Part shown: piece after piece, positions 43,789 to 56,208 of the stretch
How positions within the stretch are numbered: position 1 is the first letter of the stretch
Layout of the letters: each line of letters begins with the position of its first letter
Origin: Combretum micranthum
Lineage: Eukaryota > Streptophyta > Magnoliopsida > Myrtales > Combretaceae
Length of the DNA stretch: 64,000 bases
Reading direction: 5' to 3'
Assembly: GCA_024138025.1 (NCBI GenBank)
Contig: JAMXBD010000636.1
Span: 186,001 to 250,000 of the forward strand
Program-made: the position numbers and the translations under genes
Notes under the pieces: generated by a model
What the model was told of the DNA's origin: nothing
Databases searched by the model: none
Seen by the model: the letters and a program-made list of their open reading frames with translations, nothing else

Positions 43789-46660
43789 ATGTCGAACTTA
43801 GGTACATCTACTATCAAATCTTTTTCACATGACTTAGTCAGCAAGGTTCAACGGTTTGCTTGCAAGGTGGGAAGAGAAGAGGAGGATACCGTGTCGAGCT
43901 CAAGTGGCTCGAAGTCAAGCGGTGGACATAGGTCGGGGAGTGGGGCTCCGCTTCTTTCAGTGGTCGTGAGGGGAAGCTAGGCAGGTCTCTAAAGTTTATG
44001 CTGAGGTACGAAGGTGCTTTCGATGTGACTTCTTATGTCGAGTTGGCCAGGATGATATATCGAGGTCCAAGAGACGTATATCAATTTGACGGCCTTGATA
44101 AAACAAAGGTCATTCCATTGTACTCGGAGGTGGCGCGAGGAGACGGTTCTAAAGGTGTTTGGCCAAATAGGATTCGCATTAAACTATCAAAGGAGAAGAT
44201 CATAGCTATATTTGAGCAGGAGATGCGTGATGCACCTCAGGAATGGCTGATCGTAAGGCTTAAGAAGTCGGATCGTGTTTATCTCCTCGGTGGTCGTCAA
44301 TTTTCCTTATACAAGAAGGCATTCAAGTTTAGGCTAAGGATTCCCTTTTCTCCTTTTCAAAAGGAGTTATTTAATTACCACCGTCTATGTCTGGTGCAAC
44401 TGTTGCTTAATGCTTAGCGAAAACTAGTGGCCTTTGAGGCCATTTGTCTAAGAGTTTTGGTGTGACCCACATGACCTTGTTTCGGCAATTTTTCTTTATA
44501 AAAGCTTGTCGGAGGGGTGGTGGCACTTCGCCAAATAGCCTAAAAATCCTCAGCTTCTTACTGGGTTCACTAGCTCGAATGGGTTTGATTGGAAGCGTGA
44601 ATTCTAGATAGTCAGGATGGACGATGGTGTGCAACAAGGTTTTGATTTTCTAGGTAGAATGGTGTGAGCCCATTTGTGAGAAATCTCAACCCTTGATGGC
44701 ACGATGCTACGGAGATGGCAGTGTTAGCGGATGCTTTGTGAGTGTGGGATGTAAGGTCGTATGATGCCATGCTTGTTGTGAAAAACTTCATGAGTAAGAG
44801 GTCCATAATTGATGGAGGTATGACATGGTTGTTCATGCGATTATGTTGCTTTTTTCTCGCTCTCTCTCTCCACCCCTAAAAAACCCATCGAGTCGAGCTC
44901 TAGGGAAAAGCCTTTTTTGCAGTCAAGTAGTACGAGCTATTAAGCTCACCCGGGCGATTGTTTTTCCTGCGATGCTTACATGTTTTGTTTTTTACTTTTG
45001 TTTTGTAGAGCCCGCAATGCTGGTGGTGAATGTAGCTAATGTGCTTGTTGATCCTTCAAAGAAGAGAAAGAGGTCATCATTGAAGAGACCAGGAATTAAG
45101 CAGCACCCTGCCGAGGTTGGGAGTACCACCGGGGTCAATCTGCCCATGATTAATGTTGATGAGTAGGGGGAGAGAGCCGAAGAAGGGGCTGTGAGAGTTG
45201 GGGCTGCAAGTGTTGCTATTGGACTTAGAGACATCGGTGCCAATATTGACGCTAGTGTGTAAGGTACTCTTGGAGTAAGTTCACCATGCTGAGCTCCATC
45301 TCAGGAAGACCCAATTGTCCCCCATGTCAGCACGAGTTCAAGTCCCTATTTGCTTTAGGGAGGTCTATGCGAGCAGTAATGCTAACACGAAGGGTTAGAC
45401 CCTAATTCATGGTCGTAGGAGCCAGCCTGGAAAAGGTGTCGCTAGTACTCCACTGGACTTTATCAAGGGGAGGCTACTGAAGTAGAGCAACATTACCATG
45501 GATTGGTTATGTTTTGAGGGCCCATTATGGAAAATTGTCATTGGTCGATCTAACTATGGATTTTTCAGCCCAAAGACTTACGAGGTAATGATGTTGTGTT
45601 TGTTAGGTTTTCTAGACAAAGCTACCTAAGTGGTGTTTAGTGAGCTATGCTAACCATTACTTTTGTGTAAGCCCTATTAACGGTTACCGAGGCTTTTCGG
45701 TTGTTCAAGGAAAACCATGAAGCGGTATGTCTTATGCCCTCGTTCTTTATATATGTATATATATATCTATCTATCTCCGCATCTTCCTTTTTGTTTTTTA
45801 TGTGTTACATGCTTACCTACGGAGCAACCGAGCTGGAGGCTCAAAAGACGAGTTTAGAGAAAGAGCTTGCTGAGGTGATGCAAAACAAGATGTGGTTGAA
45901 GAGCGACCTGATGGCTCTAATAGATGAGCGCGATAGGTTATGTGGTGAGGTGGAAGATAAAATCGCGAGTGCATGATTTGAGGTAGCCAAGGAGAGGAGG
46001 AGGCAGTCTCTTGCTAAGGTGGCAACCACCGAATTCAAAGATAAGTGGAGGGGTGTAAAGGACAAGCAGGATATGTTTTCTCGCTTAGTGATAGAAATGG
46101 AAGTTGCGATGGCGAAGGAAAGGAGAGAGCTTGACGTTGTCGTCCAAGAAAAGGGGAAGTTACCAGAGAGCTTGCAATCGTTGAAGGGAGACTGTGAGAA
46201 GTTAAAGATAAACTTTCTCCTTTTTTTTTTTTTAGCTTTGCTCTTGTTAACTGTAGCCTTTTTATTGGATCATGTCGTCAATCTGCAAAGTAGTCAGCTA
46301 ATCCTTGAAGCGACCAAGATACGGGTTATTTACGAGCTGTTTAAGAGCCAGGAGTGGAAGGATACCCAAGTGAAGCTTATTCGTGACACCGCAAGGTTGA
46401 TAAGGGATGAGTTGTTGGAGAGATACCTCGATCTGGATGTCGGTTTTTTATCAGCTTGCCTAGGGGAAGGTCATGGAGAAGTCTTTAGCGAGGATAGTGA
46501 TGGTGACGATGGTGATGGGCAAGGCGGAGAGCCTACTGCAAAGGGCAACGTTAAGTTTATTGCTAAAGGGGCTGGTGATGTTTCCACTGACGGTGTTGTC
46601 AAAGTCGCTACCAAAGGTCGTGTGGTTAATCGAGAAGGAGCAAGCGATCATGTAATTTAA
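43789..46660 (+). pseudogene. Tat-lineage additional ORF (putative gypsy-type transposon protein), antisense to pol
   Basis: A broken ORF region in several segments. 43789-43977 is a Ser/Gly-rich N-terminus. 43998-44415 reads Y-R-G-P-R-D-V-Y, then FSPFQKELFNYHRLCLVQLL. A frameshifted, stop-bearing stretch (44400-44610) holds WRKL-like and KSLSEGWWHFAK / NPQLLTGFTSSNGFDWKREF peptides. 45009-45164 is Lys/Arg-rich (K-K-R-K-R-S-S-L-K-R). A coiled coil (45818-46215) is rich in E/K/L. A C-terminal part (46290-46657) includes LIRDELLERYLDLDVGFLSA and ends with Asp/Gly repeats. This is the plant protein type annotated as putative gypsy-type transposon (PF04195-like); its role is unknown. Poly-T-preceded AG sites at 45790 and 46232 may be introns. 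Several stops and shifts make it a pseudogene. Confidence 0.72.
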
Positions 46661-47020
46661 GGAGGTAGAGGTATGGGTGCTTTAGTGACGGTAGCTCATC
46701 AGATCGATTAGGAGGCCTTATTATTAGCGGTTCTTGATGTCGTTATCGAGCTCGAAGGCAGTTCCGAGAGGCAAGCCCAAGCTAGTCCTGTTAAGGGACC
46801 TAATGGCACTAACGCTGTTCCTCAGCCTGTGACGAGGAATGAGGTTTTTAGAGCTTGCGGCGAGTGATCTGGATTTTTGGTGTGTGGACTTTGTTTCTTG
46901 ATTGTTGTAATGTAGCTGAAAGATTATTATTTTATAAATATTGATGTATTTTAAGATCATGTACTCGCCCTTTATGAATGAAATTTTCTTTTCTTTATTC
47001 CGATCTTTGTTTAATAATTT
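46661..47020 (+). other. 3' end / polyadenylation-like region of the plus-strand ORF
   Basis: After the stop at 46658 a further Ala/Val-rich stretch leads to T/A-rich sequence with TTTATAAAT and TATGAATGAAATTTTC (46972-46988), resembling a plant 3' UTR. Confidence 0.4.
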
Positions 47021-48619
47021 GAATCTCCTTATGATGTATGTTTGTGCTTGATTTGTCGTTCCAATATTGTTTTTTATTAGATTTCTTTGCGTAGGTTTAG
47101 TCTCATTTTCCCAAGACTAACCGTAGGTCTGCAGGTTTGACTTTCTCGAGTGGTGATGGTGTCTTACTAGGACGACTATATGCGTTAGAAAAAATTTCCT
47201 TTTTGATACTCATGGATTCCTTAGGCATGATTGGACAATTGGGGAGAGCTTTGCTTAAGATCATCAATGTTTGATGCCATTGAATGAGAGCTTTTTGGCG
47301 CTATAAATACCGTTGTTACGTAGACTTCTTCTGCATAGCAGTATTCTTGTTCACGTACATCTACATTGTCAAGCTCAAATTAATCATACACTTGGTGAGG
47401 TCATGAGTATTCATGGGGTTTAGTTTTATTATGCTTCTGTGGCTTGAGAGGTCGAGCCCATGGGTGCTTCATTGGTTGAGATATAATGGGAGTCATGTTA
47501 TCTCTGTTTAGAAGGGTCAAGAGTCTTGTAGTATTTATTTATGCGAACCGGTCACCTATGCTGTGTAATGGGTTAGGCATGTTACCCAGCACTTACTTCC
47601 CTTTTTATCCTTGTCTGTTTGGTCTAGGGCGGTGCTTCTCTTCTACGGTTCTCGGATCCGAGCTCCCTTTGGCTATCATTCTTAGGGTCGACCATGGTGA
47701 ATATGGTAGCACCTTGCGCATGAGTAGGGGCTTGCTCTCATCAAGCGACCTAGGACAAGGTTGTCGTGGAGAGATTTTCTGGCTCCTTTTCCCCCATTCC
47801 AATCAATCTCATGTGGCATCCTTGATGAAAGGTAGAGGTTATTGGAGCTAAACGGTGATGATATCCTTTTTAAGCTTTGTTTCACGTTCTCATGTTAGTG
47901 CGGTGCTTATTGGGGAGGTAGCTCTTTAATCCCTGTTATCTAGTATTGCCGAGCTTGGATCCAACTGAGATTCATTGTTGTTATTACATGGACAAGCTCA
48001 GGTCGATGGATAGGGACGTAGAATCATGGTATTACCCGAACTCGTAGGAAGACTTCTCAACTGGTTAAGCCTAGGTCGAGTCATGGTCTAGTGGTTCTCG
48101 AAGAGCTTTTCTAATTTGAGGTTTAGGTCTTTGTTGGGAACCTTGAAGTCGCGGTTAAGTTTAGCTCAAAGAATGTTATGTTCGAGTCAATACTTTATTA
48201 TACTAGCTGGGATGCCACTAAAAAAATTATCTTAGCCGTGATGCTACTCAAAACAACTGTAACAATTTGCTTTAATGAAATCAATGAACAATTATCTGTA
48301 GCCTTGATTTCTCGTGTGTTTGGTTTTACTTTCTTTTGTTCACTTTCTTTTATTTAACCTTTTTGAGGTTTATTTGTGCAATTGTGTGAGAGTAGTTATT
48401 CGAAGGGAGTCATTCAAGGTAGTGAGAGGAGTTACTCGTAAGAAGGAGTTACCCAAGCTCTTTAGGTGAGTTACCCGTAAGCGGGAGTTACCAGAGCTCA
48501 TGAGGTCATACGATGCCTCTTTCGAATATCATGATACGCACTTTGTGGAAATCCTTGATTTCATATGCAAATGCTTTTCTTTTGACATTTTACACATGTT
48601 GATTCCTGTTTACTCAAAA
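47021..48619. other. spacer between the plus-strand ORF and pol
   Basis: A 121-codon plus frame at 47486-47851 and an overlapping minus frame have no recognisable product. Two direct 40-bp units (GAGTTAC-CGTAAG...GGAGTTACC) lie at 48425-48503. Otherwise nothing assigned. Confidence 0.4.
48425..48503. repeat. 40-bp tandem pair
   Basis: GGAGTTACTCGTAAGAAGGA and GTGAGTTACCCGTAAGCGGG start successive 40-bp units. Confidence 0.75.
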
Positions 48620-49860
48620 AGACTTTCTTAAATTGTTGGTGTTTTAGGTTCTAGGAATGAGCTTGCCTTCTAATGTCTCAAGTTTGTAAGCTACATTTCC
48701 TATAACTTCTTTTACTCATAGTAGGTCTTCCCAGTTCGGAGCGAGTTTTCTGCAGGCTTCTTCTGATCCCATTACTTCTAACTTTCTACAGACGAGATCT
48801 CCAGGGGCAAAATTTTATGTTGGACCCTCTCATCGTAATATCATGCTTCTCGTTGTTGATATGCGGCGATTCTCTTGCTTACTATGTCGTGAGTTTCCTC
48901 GATGGTGTCCAACGGCTTGGAGGCTAACCTCGCTGACCAGTTTGGCATATGAGGCTACTCTGATGTTGTGAAGTTCTAGCTCAATGGGCAAAATGGCCTC
49001 AGAGTTGAAGGCGAGATGAAAGGGAGTCTCATCGGTGGGTATGTTTCGAGTGGTGCGGTACCCCTATAAAATGCTCCGTAGCTCATCTTCCCATTGTCCG
49101 CTCTATTGATCTACTACTGGCCTTGAGGCTCTGCATGATAGTTTTAATTATCGCTTCAACCTAGCCATTAGTGCAGGGATGCGCAACAAAGGTGTAGCGG
49201 GGCATGATGCCGTAATCAACACATCAATCCTTGATTTTCTTTAAGTTGAATTGTCGCCCGTTATCCATGACTATGGAGTAGGGACTCCAAATCTGACAAT
49301 GATATTTCTATAAATGAAACATTGGACGTTTGTATCTGTAACCTTTGCCACTGCTTCGGCCTTCACCCATTTAGTGAAGTAATTGCATCCTGTTATGATG
49401 AATTTCCTTTGTCTTATAGAGAGGGGGAAAGGTCTAAGTATGTCCAGCCCCACATGGTGAATGGCCATGGGTTGGTGAGGCAGAGCAAGTTGGAATTCGG
49501 GGTGTAGGTTATCGAGGTAGTCTTTTGGCATCGTTTACAATGTTTGAAAAATTATTTTGCATCGTTTTTCATGGTCGGCCAAAAGTAACTAGCTTGTATA
49601 AGTCGGGTGTGCAATGATTGAGCTTTGACGTGATTGTTGCATTTGCCAGCATGGAGTTCTTTGAGAACCCGTTGTCCTTCCGCTGGTTGTAAACATCGGA
49701 GAAGGGGGAAGCTGAAACCCATTTTATACAGAATTCCATTAATGAGAATATAGTTGGTTGCTCGGCACATCAACCTCTTGGCTTCAACTTTGTCCAACGA
49801 AAGTGTGCCATCTTTGAGATAGTTCTCTATCGGCATCATTCAACTCGAAGAGAGCATCTC
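48620..49860 (-). pseudogene. Tat-lineage Ty3/gypsy integrase
   Basis: Minus strand. The zinc-binding part at 49839-49552 has V-L-K-E-L-H-A-G-K-C-N-N-H and A-S-Y-F-W-P-T-M. The catalytic core at 49531-49271 has H-H-V-G-L-D-I-L-R-P-F-P and YFTKWVKAEAVAKVTDTNVQ then R-F-G-V-P. The C-terminal region at about 48800-48640 has GDLVCRKLEVMGSEEACRKL, then A-P-N-W-E-D and N-V-A-Y-K-L-E-T-L-E-G-K, the GPY/F-type module of Tat/Athila-type pol. Frames are separate. Integrase would insert the DNA copy; this one is dead. Confidence 0.85.
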
Positions 49861-50972
49861 ACACTATAAATCAAGCACCTCGTGGATCTATGCTGTTGTA
49901 GACTTCTTGGGTAGATATTCAACGAATACTCTTTCTTCGATCTTTCCCAGGTCGAGCAATATCATCAACACCAATTTAGAAAGTCTCTCAGCGTCCATGT
50001 TGTCGGTTTGCAGGATCTTAACTATGTCCACGAAGGTAAATTCCTAGTGAGTGATTGAATTGCTTCTAAGTAGCCTACCATTTCTTCACTCTTTGCTTCA
50101 TATAAGTCCTTGACTTACTGGACCACGAGCTGAGAATCGAAGAAGATCTTGAGGTTCCCTATTTCTACTGCAATATCCATGGCAAGACTTAACCCAACTA
50201 ACAAGGCCTCGTACTTTGCTTCATTATTACTTATGGGAAATTTGAATCTTAATGTGTAGTTTATTTTGACCTCATGGGGTCCCTTGAGGATAAGAGTAGC
50301 TCTACTTCCTCCTTGCATAGATGAGACATCCACGTGGAGAGTCTACTCAGGTTTTTCCTCGTCTTCCTGTTTTGGGTAGTGTATTCGACCACAAACTCTA
50401 CTAAGACTTGGTCTTTGATGCTTCTTGAGGCTGATATTGAACCGCGTAGATACTTAGCTCAATGGCATCCTTCATCATCTTCCCTGACACGTCTAGTTCT
50501 TTGAAGATTATTCTTATTGGTACATCAGTAAGATATCACGACTGCTGAGGCGAACTTCTCCAATTTAGTATACCTTAGTCCTGGGCCCTAGAGGATGTGG
50601 CTAATGTAGTATATCAGTTGGTGTTGCTTTGTTTTAGCTTGTGTTAGTGTGGGCGATAGGGCTCGATCGCTCACTACGAGGTAGAGATTCAAGATTTCAC
50701 TTGCCATTGGGGTCTTCGATATTAGCAGTAAAGAGAGATACTATTTCGGCTCGTTAAAGGCCTGTTAGGATTTTTCTGTCCATTTGAACTTATCTGGCTT
50801 CTTGATGATTTTGAAGAACTCGGAGCATCAGTCTGTACTTGTGGGGAGAAACCTACTTAGTGTGGTAATTTTTCCTGTAGGTTATTGTACCTCTTTTATC
50901 GATTTAGGGGGGTTCATCGCCAGTATTACTTTAATTTTGTTGGGATTTGCTTCGATGCCCCTTGATGACCAA
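49861..50972 (-). pseudogene. Tat-lineage RNase H and RT/RNase H connection
   Basis: A minus frame at 50333-50115 has Y-T-L-R-F-K-F-P-I-S-N-N-E-A-K-Y-E-A-L-L, the Tat-type RNase H signature, then A-V-E-I-G-N-L-K-I-F-F-D-S-Q-L-V-V-Q. The stretch up to 50972 contains decayed RT fingers/thumb. Many stops. Confidence 0.78.
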
Positions 50973-51714
50973 CTAATGGAAGGTGGCGTCGGCATTCTTT
51001 AATCCGAAGGGCATCATCTTATAATAGTATATGGCAAAGGAAGTAACAAACAAGGTGTGGACCTCATCTGAATCCTTCATTTTTATCTGGTTATAGTTGG
51101 AGAAAGCGTCCATGAAGCTCAGAAGCTCGTGTCCTGAGGTATTATCAACAAGCTGGTCAATTCGCGGTAAAGGGAAACAGTCCTTTGGACACTCTTTGTT
51201 GAGGTCTGTGTAATCTGCACATATTTGCCATTTGCTACTAGGTTTCTTGACTAGCACTACGTTAGCTAACAAAGTAGGATACTTTTCTTCCCTGATGACT
51301 CTAGCTTGAAGCGATTTCTGAACTTTTTCTTGCCTCTCTAGGGTGAAGTGTTCGATTTGCTAATGTACCGGCCTGATGATTTTGTTGATGTTAAGGTGAT
51401 GTGTGATCTCACCGGGGCTCATACCTGTGATGTCAATGGGCGACTAGGCAAATACATCCTTATTTGCCTTCAAAAAGGCGATCAATTCTTTCTTGACATC
51501 AGGGTGGAGAGTTGCTCTGACCTTGACAATGTGGTCGAAGGCATCATCGATAGCAACCTCTTCCCTAAGCTTGGTGGGCTCATTACGCCATTCGGGGTTA
51601 TGCACAAGTTCTACTTCGATTGCGCATGCAAGATCTCCTTTTAAGGCCCTAATGTATAGCTGTCAGGACTGCTCCTGGTCTCCTCGGAATACGCCTATGC
51701 TCACAAGGGAGGGG
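50973..51714 (-). pseudogene. Tat-lineage reverse transcriptase (5'-truncated by LTR C)
   Basis: Reading down from 51714: L-Y-I-R-A-L-K-G-D, VELVHNPEWRNEPTKLREEV, V-K-K-E-L-I-A-F-L-K-A-N-K-D-V-F-A then stop in place of W, S-P-G-E-I-T-H-H-L-N-I, then Y-P-T-L-L-A-N-V-V-L-V-K-K and W-Q-I-C-A-D-Y-T-D-L-N-K. C-P-K-D-C-F-P-L-P-R-I-D, F-M-D-A-F-S-N-Y-N-Q-I-K (catalytic Asp) and M-M-P-F-G-L-K-N-A-D follow. This is the Tat/Ogre/Retand-type RT order. The gene is cut precisely at 51714/51720 by LTR C. Confidence 0.9.
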
Positions 51715-51719
51715 AATTT
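51715..51719. repeat. candidate TSD AATTT of element C
   Basis: Five bases before the TG of LTR C; the partner was not found in the window. Confidence 0.4.
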
Positions 51720-54700
51720 TGTAAACCCTCGAAGTTTTATGATCGAATTAGTGCTTAAACCCTAATTAGAAGACAACCGAATTTTCAAAGTCAATAAAAC
51801 CATAGTTTACCGTAACCGCTTAACTCCGGCATTACCGTTTTCTTTAGCCCTAGAAAACGAAATTGGAATAATTAGTTGTAATAGTTTGTAATAGCTATAG
51901 ATTTCATAAAAATATCAGTTTTACGAAATTCGGGTGTCCTTTGAACCCGATCGGACATAGTTCTCGAAAAACATGTCCTGGGGCTCGGAATAGTAAAAAT
52001 ATTCCGAATATACCCTTAGACTCGTAAAAATATGAGATTTTCAAAAATATCAATTTCGTTATTTTTCGGTGGCTTAAAAATATCAGATATCGCATTTATA
52101 CGCGTATTTTCTTAATACCGGTACTTAAATTGTCATGTCTACTTTACATTACACTATTTACTACTATTCTACACTATTCACCTATCTCTACTTTTCCTTA
52201 CAAGCTACTCTTACAACCCATACACCTATTTCTGACACATTTTCATTTCCAATACAATTTCACATCTTTCATTGCTTACTTTTAATTAACAAAATAACAA
52301 AAAAAATAAATTTTTCCCTCTCCCCCATGCACAATTGGCGCCGGTCCCTCCCTCTTTCTATCTATATTGTTTTTGTTTTCATTTATTTAATTAACACAAA
52401 TTATCTCCCATATTTTCCTATAAATACCCCCTCATACCTTCACTTCTTTCACACCACTTCTTTACTAAAGTTACTCTCTCAAAATCTCTCAAGAATTCTC
52501 TCCAAGAGGTTCTTCCAAGAAGCTCTCTTTAGTTCATCTCTCTTAGGTAAAAATTCTTCAAGAAGTTCCTATGTTCATCTACTTAGTATGTGTTTTCTAA
52601 AACCATGAAGGTTAAGAAAACAACAATAGGTTCATACTTTGTTTTTGTTCATGATCTCAATTCCTTTATGTTCCTTTATGTTTCTATTATGTTCCTAACT
52701 ATCTAATATATCTATATAGATATATGTATATATATATATATTATTTAGAGCATATAAGCTCAATGTCTTGCAATTTATTTACCTTCCATGCAATTTATTT
52801 ACTTCATTGCAATTTATTTAATTTCAAGTTGTTCTTAAGACTAGTCTTTCTAGTCTTAGACTTGTCCTCATCAAATCAAAACATTTTCTTTTCTTTTCTT
52901 TTTGGGACTAGTCTTTTCTTAGTCCCGAGGTACCTTGATGAAGCTAAGGTCCCAATACTTGATTTATTTCTTTATATGCTTATTCTTTTAAGTTATTATG
53001 TTCTTTTTATATATTCATAACTTATGATTCATATTCATGCATGAACATAATGGTTTTGTCTCAACAAAATAAATAAAGGAAGTGTTTTCTTAAGCTAAAA
53101 AGTTTTCCTCTAGAAATAAAAGTATGGAGTTAATGTTTTTAAGAAGTCATCCTAAACAAACTTAGAGGAACTTATAAAAGGTTTTATAAACATACAAAGG
53201 ACTTATGAAGTAAACAAGAGTTTCACAATAACTTCATCTTTTTCTTTAAATAATAAAACTCATTTTCATTAAATGATCTCAAGAAAATAAGGAACTAAAA
53301 TATTCTTTTGTGAAAATTATTATTACTTTTACAAGTTGTCTGAAACTAAGCTTAGAAAAATAAAAATCATTCTTTTAGAACAATTACAAGAAATTAAATA
53401 CTCATTTCAAAGTAGCTCAAGATCTTCTTAGAGTAAAGTAAATATTTCAAAATTTTCTCAAGTTCAAAATCTTTCAAGACTTTACCTTTTTCATAAATTG
53501 AGACAACTCCATTTACTTCATACATTGTTATGAGTCATTACATATATGTATATACCTTTCAAAAATTTTACAAAATACTTGGAATATTCATCTTTTCAAA
53601 TGAGCTTTATTTACAAGGAGGAACTCAAGTTTTTACAAATTCGTGAAGAATCTGGTCGCTGCTTTTTCGGGACTCAAATGACTTAGTTTTATGAAAATAA
53701 TCTTAGAAATGCATAGATTTTTTCGAGTAGGTAGAAAACGATATATTATTTGCGAAATTCCGAGTTAAAATGAGCAAGTTATGGCCATTTTAAGTTGGAA
53801 TTTCCTCTTATACGATTTTACCGCAATTTTAAGAAAAGTTTAGAATCTTCAAGAATAGAAGTTTCATGAAAGACTCATTTTGGGTATTTCATTTTGTTTA
53901 GGTAACGAAGGACCCGAGATCGTCTTTCTAGAGGACTATTTCGATTAGATCTACCGATATGGAGTGAGTTAATTCTTTTCCCAAATTACATTTCCTTGTA
54001 TGTGTTTGTAATTAGTAGCACTAGAGATTTAGGAAAAGATAAATGAACAATTGTTATGAAATATTTATTGAATGAAAATTAAGTATATCGAAGGACGATA
54101 TGTTAAATAAAAAGTATGATTCTTGTATTGATATGATGAAATTATGGTTGATCACCTTTAATATGAATTCAACTTTATTTGATTAAACGTATAACTGAAA
54201 TTTATTCATGCATATCATACTTGTGAGTCACATTTATTTCACTACTATTCTTCGTATGGGGAAACGAGGAAGTAGTAGTGGTGGTTGGTAGGAGCCGGAA
54301 AGTCTACATAGGCCAGTAGGAGCCAGGAAGTCTACAGGGCGAGCAGGAGCCTGTAAATCTGCAAATATTGATGGTCGTATGAGCCTGTAACCTCCCAACC
54401 CTTGTCATGGAGGGCGTTAAATCCATGCTGCACTTGATTTCCGGTTAATCTTGTGTATTTTGTTTGCTCATGTGATTAGAGCATTACATATGCTTGAACT
54501 TAATGACTTGTTTGTTATATGGAAATGTTATATAGTTAGGAATTATCTCACTAAGCTAGATTTGCTTATACCCTTATAGTTTTCTATTACAGTATGATTA
54601 TCTATGGTTGGCCCCAAGGAGCCCCGTGTGCCAGGTACGAGTTTAAGCTACTAGGAGTTTTTGGAAGAAGTTTATGTATTTTTAGTTTGAACATAGACTT

Positions 54701-55025
54701 TTAGGAAAAATCTCTATAGTAGACTTATGTGTTAGTTATGTTTATTTTGTTATTAGTATAGTTGAACTCAGACTTTAAGGCAGGGGAATGCCCCTAAGAT
54801 GATGTACGAACTTGTTATTAAATGAAGATATTATGTTTGTCTATTGAAGTTCATACTTGCTTTTGCTATCTATTTAAACGTACTACCCCTGTGAGTCTCC
54901 TACTATCTTGGAAGCACGTCTTGCATGTGATATCGAAGCTCCTGCGTGACTAAGGTTGTCATTCATTAGCTTTAGTATTATATGCGGCAGACTGCCACAT
55001 TTAGAATACCCTCTGGGGCGTGACA
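51720..55025 (+). mobile_element. LTR C (3306 bp), 5' LTR of a Met-primed Ty3/gypsy element
   Basis: TGTAAACCCTCG...GGGGCGTGACA followed by a PBS. It shares with B the block GAAATTCCGAGTTAAAA (53753-53769 / 22747-22763) and CAAGTTATGGCC, plus the GTGTTTGTA core (54002) and GGAGGGCGTTAAATCCAT (54410-54427). A T/C-rich leader-like part with CCTATAAATACC (52418-52429) marks a probable TATA box. Short plus-strand frames at 52135-52608 and 52724-53020 are compositional. Confidence 0.85.
52418..52429 (+). promoter_or_regulatory. LTR C TATA box
   Basis: CCTATAAATACC followed by a CT-rich leader-like sequence (TTCTTTCACACC). Confidence 0.6.
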
Positions 55026-55033
55026 GTTTAAGT

Positions 55034-55047
55034 TGGTATCAGAGCAC
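55034..55047 (+). other. element C primer binding site (iMet)
   Basis: TGGTATCAGAGCAC eight bases after the LTR end. Confidence 0.9.
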
Positions 55048-55145
55048 AAGTTTTAGATTAAAGATAGTAGAAATAGACCTTAAGATAGATAGTAATAAGA
55101 TAGAACTCTAGCTTAAGATCTGATCCCCTTTTGTTTTATTGATAG

Positions 55146-56208
55146 CTGACTTTCCCCGAGGTCAAGGAAAAGTCCCGACAATTCCTTAAGGACCCTGACG
55201 AGACCTTCGTGAACTAACGTCTTAGACTGAGGGTCTTGTGTGAGGAGTTTGCATTAGTTGGAAGGCCCAGGACCACCCGCGAAATGTTCAAGTTATGGAA
55301 GAAAGGACTAAGACATTCCCTGTGGAGGAATTTGCTCGAAGAGTTGAGATTTAACGCTGTGAGCAATCGGAGATGGAGTGACGTAGAGGTTATTTATGTG
55401 ATCGAAAGAATGATGGTTTTTATGTACCGGAGACCATGTTGCAACAAATGACCTTCATCTTGAAAGCAGAAGGAGGGCGACAGGAACCAGACTTCCAGAC
55501 TTGGAATAAGTTAGGACCTCTGTATATCTACGCACACGATGAACTGGCGGATCATACCGACTGGCTGAGGGCGAACGCCTAGGAGCAATTCTACTGGTAC
55601 ACCGCCTACCAACGGATTGTCCCCACACGATCAGAATTCAATACTCAACCCAACTCCGTCGGAATGCAGCTAGACATTATCCCAGATGAGGACTTCATCA
55701 TGGAGGAGGCCTACGCAAATGAAGGGAATGGAGAAACAGATGGTAACTCGAAAGAAGATCCAAGTGAAGACACAGAGCCTGAGGAGACCCAATCTGCATC
55801 TCTCTAGGAAGACATCCCTTTGATCCCCAATCAGGTACCTCCCCAAAGGTTGAGCCAAGATGTGCCTATGGAGACCGTTGCAAGGAATAATCCAATGATG
55901 ATCTCCGATTCTGAAGAGGAGGGGAGAAGAGATAATGCTTTTGATCCGAGTAGGTTCTTGAGAAGCAAATCTCACACCCCTACAATAGCAGTGGCACCGA
56001 AGGGAGGAGACCCGGAAGGACCGGAGGAAACGAATGGCACGGCCTGTGGAGGGCGGATTTCCATGCATGATGAAGTTTGGTCGTCCCAGGCGGAGATCAC
56101 CTCACGGTATCGAGGAAAGAGAATGAATGTGAGTCAATACCTGCGACAATTTGTCAAACGGTACAAAGGTTCCACCAGCAGGAGTGTGAACCCAGCGTCG
56201 TCCTCGTA
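55146..56208 (+). pseudogene. unidentified ORF between PBS and gag of element C
   Basis: Translates as E-V-K-E-K-S-R-Q-F-L-K-D-P-D-E-T-F-V-N, a stop, then RLRLRVLCEEFALVGRPRTT. A frameshift near 55310 leads to PETMLQQMTFILKAEGGRQE, D-F-Q-T-W-N-K-L-G-P, EQFYWYTAYQRIVPTRSEFN and an acidic Pro/Glu-rich middle. The tail contains SRFLRSKSHTPTIAVAPKGG and ends at TAA 56207. About 350 codons in total with three stops and at least one shift. I do not recognise the family. It lies where an Ogre-type extra ORF would lie, yet the following gag looks chromoviral. It may be an acquired host-derived segment. Confidence 0.55.

Noticed and set aside
47486..47851. 121-codon plus ORF with overlapping minus ORFs
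   Set aside because: No family resemblance; located in the spacer of a heavily decayed Tat element.
52135..52608. 157-codon plus-strand ORF
   Set aside because: In the T/C-rich leader part of LTR C; Leu/Phe/Ser/Thr composition follows the pyrimidine bias and no motif is present.
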